Source: JAKALQ01 sp963978265 (lineage in GTDB: Bacteria > Actinomycetota > Actinomycetes > S36-B12 > UBA5976). Taken from it: a DNA stretch of 6,940 nucleotides. The translations under genes and the position numbers were made by a program. Position 1 is the first letter of the stretch, and each line of letters starts with the position of its first letter. The notes beneath the pieces were generated by a model. That model was not told where the DNA came from, made no database searches, and saw nothing but the letters and a program-made list of their open reading frames with translations. Location of the stretch: the NCBI GenBank assembly GCA_963978265.1, contig CAXBQV010000089.1:1-6940 (forward strand), in the 5' to 3' direction. Shown here one piece after another: positions 5,661 through 6,940 of the stretch.

Positions 5661-6103
5661 TCGGTATCTCCTTGGGTGAGCACAGCCAGAACGTCAGCTG
5701 CATTGGTTGCGTTGAGCAGAGCTGCTCGGAAGTCCTCGTCGATGATCCGACGGGCGAGCGCGGCGAGAATCGTGAGATGCGCGTCATCGCCATCTGCAGG
5801 GGCGACGATCATGAAGATCAGGTTGGCATCGCCGTCGTCGGCACCGAAATCGATGCCGCCCTTCCGGCGACCAACAACCACCGACGCGGCCGAGCAATGC
5901 GCGGACCGTGCGTGGGGAATGGCCACGCCCTCAAACCCTGTTGGGGCAATGGCTTCGCGGGCGAGCACGTCGGCAACCAGCCCCTCCAGCGAGGAGGCCC
6001 TTCCGGCTGCCACGACGCGCGCTGCGAGTGACTGAATCACGTCAGTCTTCGTCTCGCCCTGAACGTCGAGGTCGATCAACTGTTCAAGAAATATCGGTTC
6101 CAC
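5657..6103 (-). CDS. PTS fructose-type EIIA component
   Basis: EIIA takes phosphate from HPr and gives it to EIIB in the cytosol. The 148-aa protein is a single PTS EIIA type-2 (fructose/mannitol) domain of normal length. The active-site histidine lies in G-V-A-I-P-H-A-R-S (59-67), His64. The second conserved histidine is in D-A-H-L-T-I-L-A-A-L-A-R (107-118), His109. It starts with GTG at 6103, and the first G is shared with the TAG stop of fruK. GAGG (plus coordinates 6111-6114) lies 7 bases upstream and supports this start. Nitrogen-type PtsN proteins share this fold, but the position between fruK and EIIB/EIIC makes a sugar-transport role much more likely. Confidence 0.94.
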   Translation of the reverse strand: MEPIFLEQLIDLDVQGETKTDVIQSLAARVVAAGRASSLEGLVADVLAREAIAPTGFEGVAIPHARSAHCSAASVVVGRRKGGIDFGADDGDANLIFMIVAPADGDDAHLTILAALARRIIDEDFRAALLNATNAADVLAVLTQGDTE

Positions 6104-6940
6104 TATGACACCTCGATCAATTGACGCGTCGGTAACAAGTCGGCGTGGCGCGTCACCGGAATAGCCGCCGCTTGCTCAGCTGTGGGGATCGCAGTACCGG
6201 GGAGTGCAACGGATGCTGCACTCCATTGCACTGCACCGACCAATGCATCGGCATTCGCTCCACCGCCGATGAAGGTGGCCAACAGGATGTCGCCGGCCCC
6301 AACCGGTGTTCCCTGGATCTGCACCGCGGGCTCCACGTGCACTGCTTCATCCGCAGTTATATAGAGCGCACCGTCGCGTCCGAGTGAGCACACAACGGTG
6401 GTCACGCCGCGATCGATGACTTCGCGCGCTGCCTCGATGACGGATCCGAGCGTGTCCAGCGGTCGTCCGACGATCTCGCCGAGTTCGTGCTGGTTGGGCT
6501 TGATGAGATCGACGACGCCGCCACGCAGTGCAACATCCAACGGCTTGCCGGAGACGTCGACGGCGACGAGCGCACCGCGCGACTTCGCGAAGCGCGCGAG
6601 TTCGAGATACGTGGAGTCCGATGCGCCGGGGTTCAGCCGGCCCGCGAACACCACCCATGATCCGTCGAGCGGGAGTGCCGCCATCGCGGCTTCGACCTCG
6701 TCGATGATCGTCTCGGTCAATGTCACGCCCGGTTCGTTGATCTTCGTGACGGTGCCGTCGCTCTCAACGAGCGTGATGTTCGAGCGGGTGACACCGTCTG
6801 CCATCACAACGGTGTGCGGGACACCGACGCGCTGCAGGACGTCCTGGAACCAGCCGCCGCCGAGTTGCGCGCCGACGAAGATGGCGTGTGTCTGCGCGCC
6901 ATATTTCGCCAACGCACGCGACACGTTCACGCCCTTGCCG
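6103..6940 (-). CDS. fruK: 1-phosphofructokinase, PfkB family (5' end outside the window)
   Basis: FruK phosphorylates the fructose 1-phosphate made by the PTS to fructose 1,6-bisphosphate, feeding glycolysis. The window shows 278 residues. It starts inside the first PfkB signature, G-K-G-V-N-V-S-R-A-L, so only about 30 or so N-terminal residues are missing. Other marks are T-R-S-N-I-T-L (51-57, sugar-phosphate side), K-P-N-Q-H-E (147-152), S-L-G-R-D-G-A (185-191) and the second PfkB signature P-V-G-A-G-D (212-217), with Asp217 as the catalytic base. An internal GTG at 6928-6930 could be mistaken for a start, but it lies within the conserved motif and the frame stays open to the edge. The gene ends in TAG overlapping the EIIA GTG by one base. 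Tagatose-6-phosphate kinase (LacC) is in the same subfamily, but the fructose EII genes favour FruK. Confidence 0.92.
   Translation of the reverse strand, partial: GKGVNVSRALAKYGAQTHAIFVGAQLGGGWFQDVLQRVGVPHTVVMADGVTRSNITLVESDGTVTKINEPGVTLTETIIDEVEAAMAALPLDGSWVVFAGRLNPGASDSTYLELARFAKSRGALVAVDVSGKPLDVALRGGVVDLIKPNQHELGEIVGRPLDTLGSVIEAAREVIDRGVTTVVCSLGRDGALYITADEAVHVEPAVQIQGTPVGAGDILLATFIGGGANADALVGAVQWSAASVALPGTAIPTAEQAAAIPVTRHADLLPTRQLIEVS

Noticed and set aside
6928..6930. GTG as the fruK start codon
   Set aside because: It lies inside the conserved G-K-G-V-N-V-S motif, and the reading frame stays open to the window edge. The gene is simply cut by the window.
1..6940. tRNA, rRNA, CRISPR arrays, insertion sequences or phage genes
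   Set aside because: I found no cloverleaf-like segment, regular repeat-spacer array, transposase-like frame or terminal inverted repeats. Nearly all of the window is accounted for by the listed genes.

Overview
This is a GC-rich bacterial window with dense gene packing, frequent GTG starts and short overlaps between genes. It looks like a high-GC actinobacterium, but that is an inference from composition and gene style, because no rRNA or other marker gene is present.

Left half (about 1-2087). A partial DinB-superfamily gene runs leftward off the edge (231 to 1). It is followed, after a 115-base divergent gap, by a compact rightward cluster of three small membrane-protein genes. The first encodes a GYF-like plus TM2 protein (347-715). 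The second encodes a larger protein with an extra multi-pass domain in front of a second copy of the same GYF-like/TM2 module (712-1722). The third encodes a DUF2752 protein (1725-2087). The two TM2 modules align without gaps over 117 residues, with 67 identities by my hand count, so they arose by local duplication. The function of this cluster is unknown.

Right half (2092-6940). The leftward genes form a nearly self-sufficient fructose phosphotransferase (PTS) locus. In transcription order they are 1-phosphofructokinase (fruK, 5' end outside the window), EIIA, EIIB, EIIC, then HPr (ptsH) and enzyme I (ptsI). Phosphate would pass from PEP to EI His179, HPr His15, EIIA His64, EIIB Cys9 and then to fructose as it crosses EIIC. 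The resulting fructose 1-phosphate would be phosphorylated by FruK to fructose 1,6-bisphosphate. All of these phospho-acceptor residues are visible. The EII parts are three separate genes, not one fused fruA.

Regulatory layout of the PTS locus. fruK/EIIA and EIIA/EIIB overlap by 1 and 4 bases, and HPr/EI overlap by 4 bases. In contrast, EIIB and EIIC are separated by 97 bases before the EIIC ribosome binding site and start, and this gap carries a long stem-loop. EIIC and ptsH are separated by 137 bases holding a strong UUCG-loop hairpin (probable terminator or attenuator) and a perfect 7+7 palindrome just upstream of ptsH. This suggests a sugar-specific unit (fruK-EIIABC) and a general unit (ptsHI) that can be expressed at different levels. 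The PTS locus and the TM2 cluster converge, with stop codons only 4 bases apart and no visible terminator between them.
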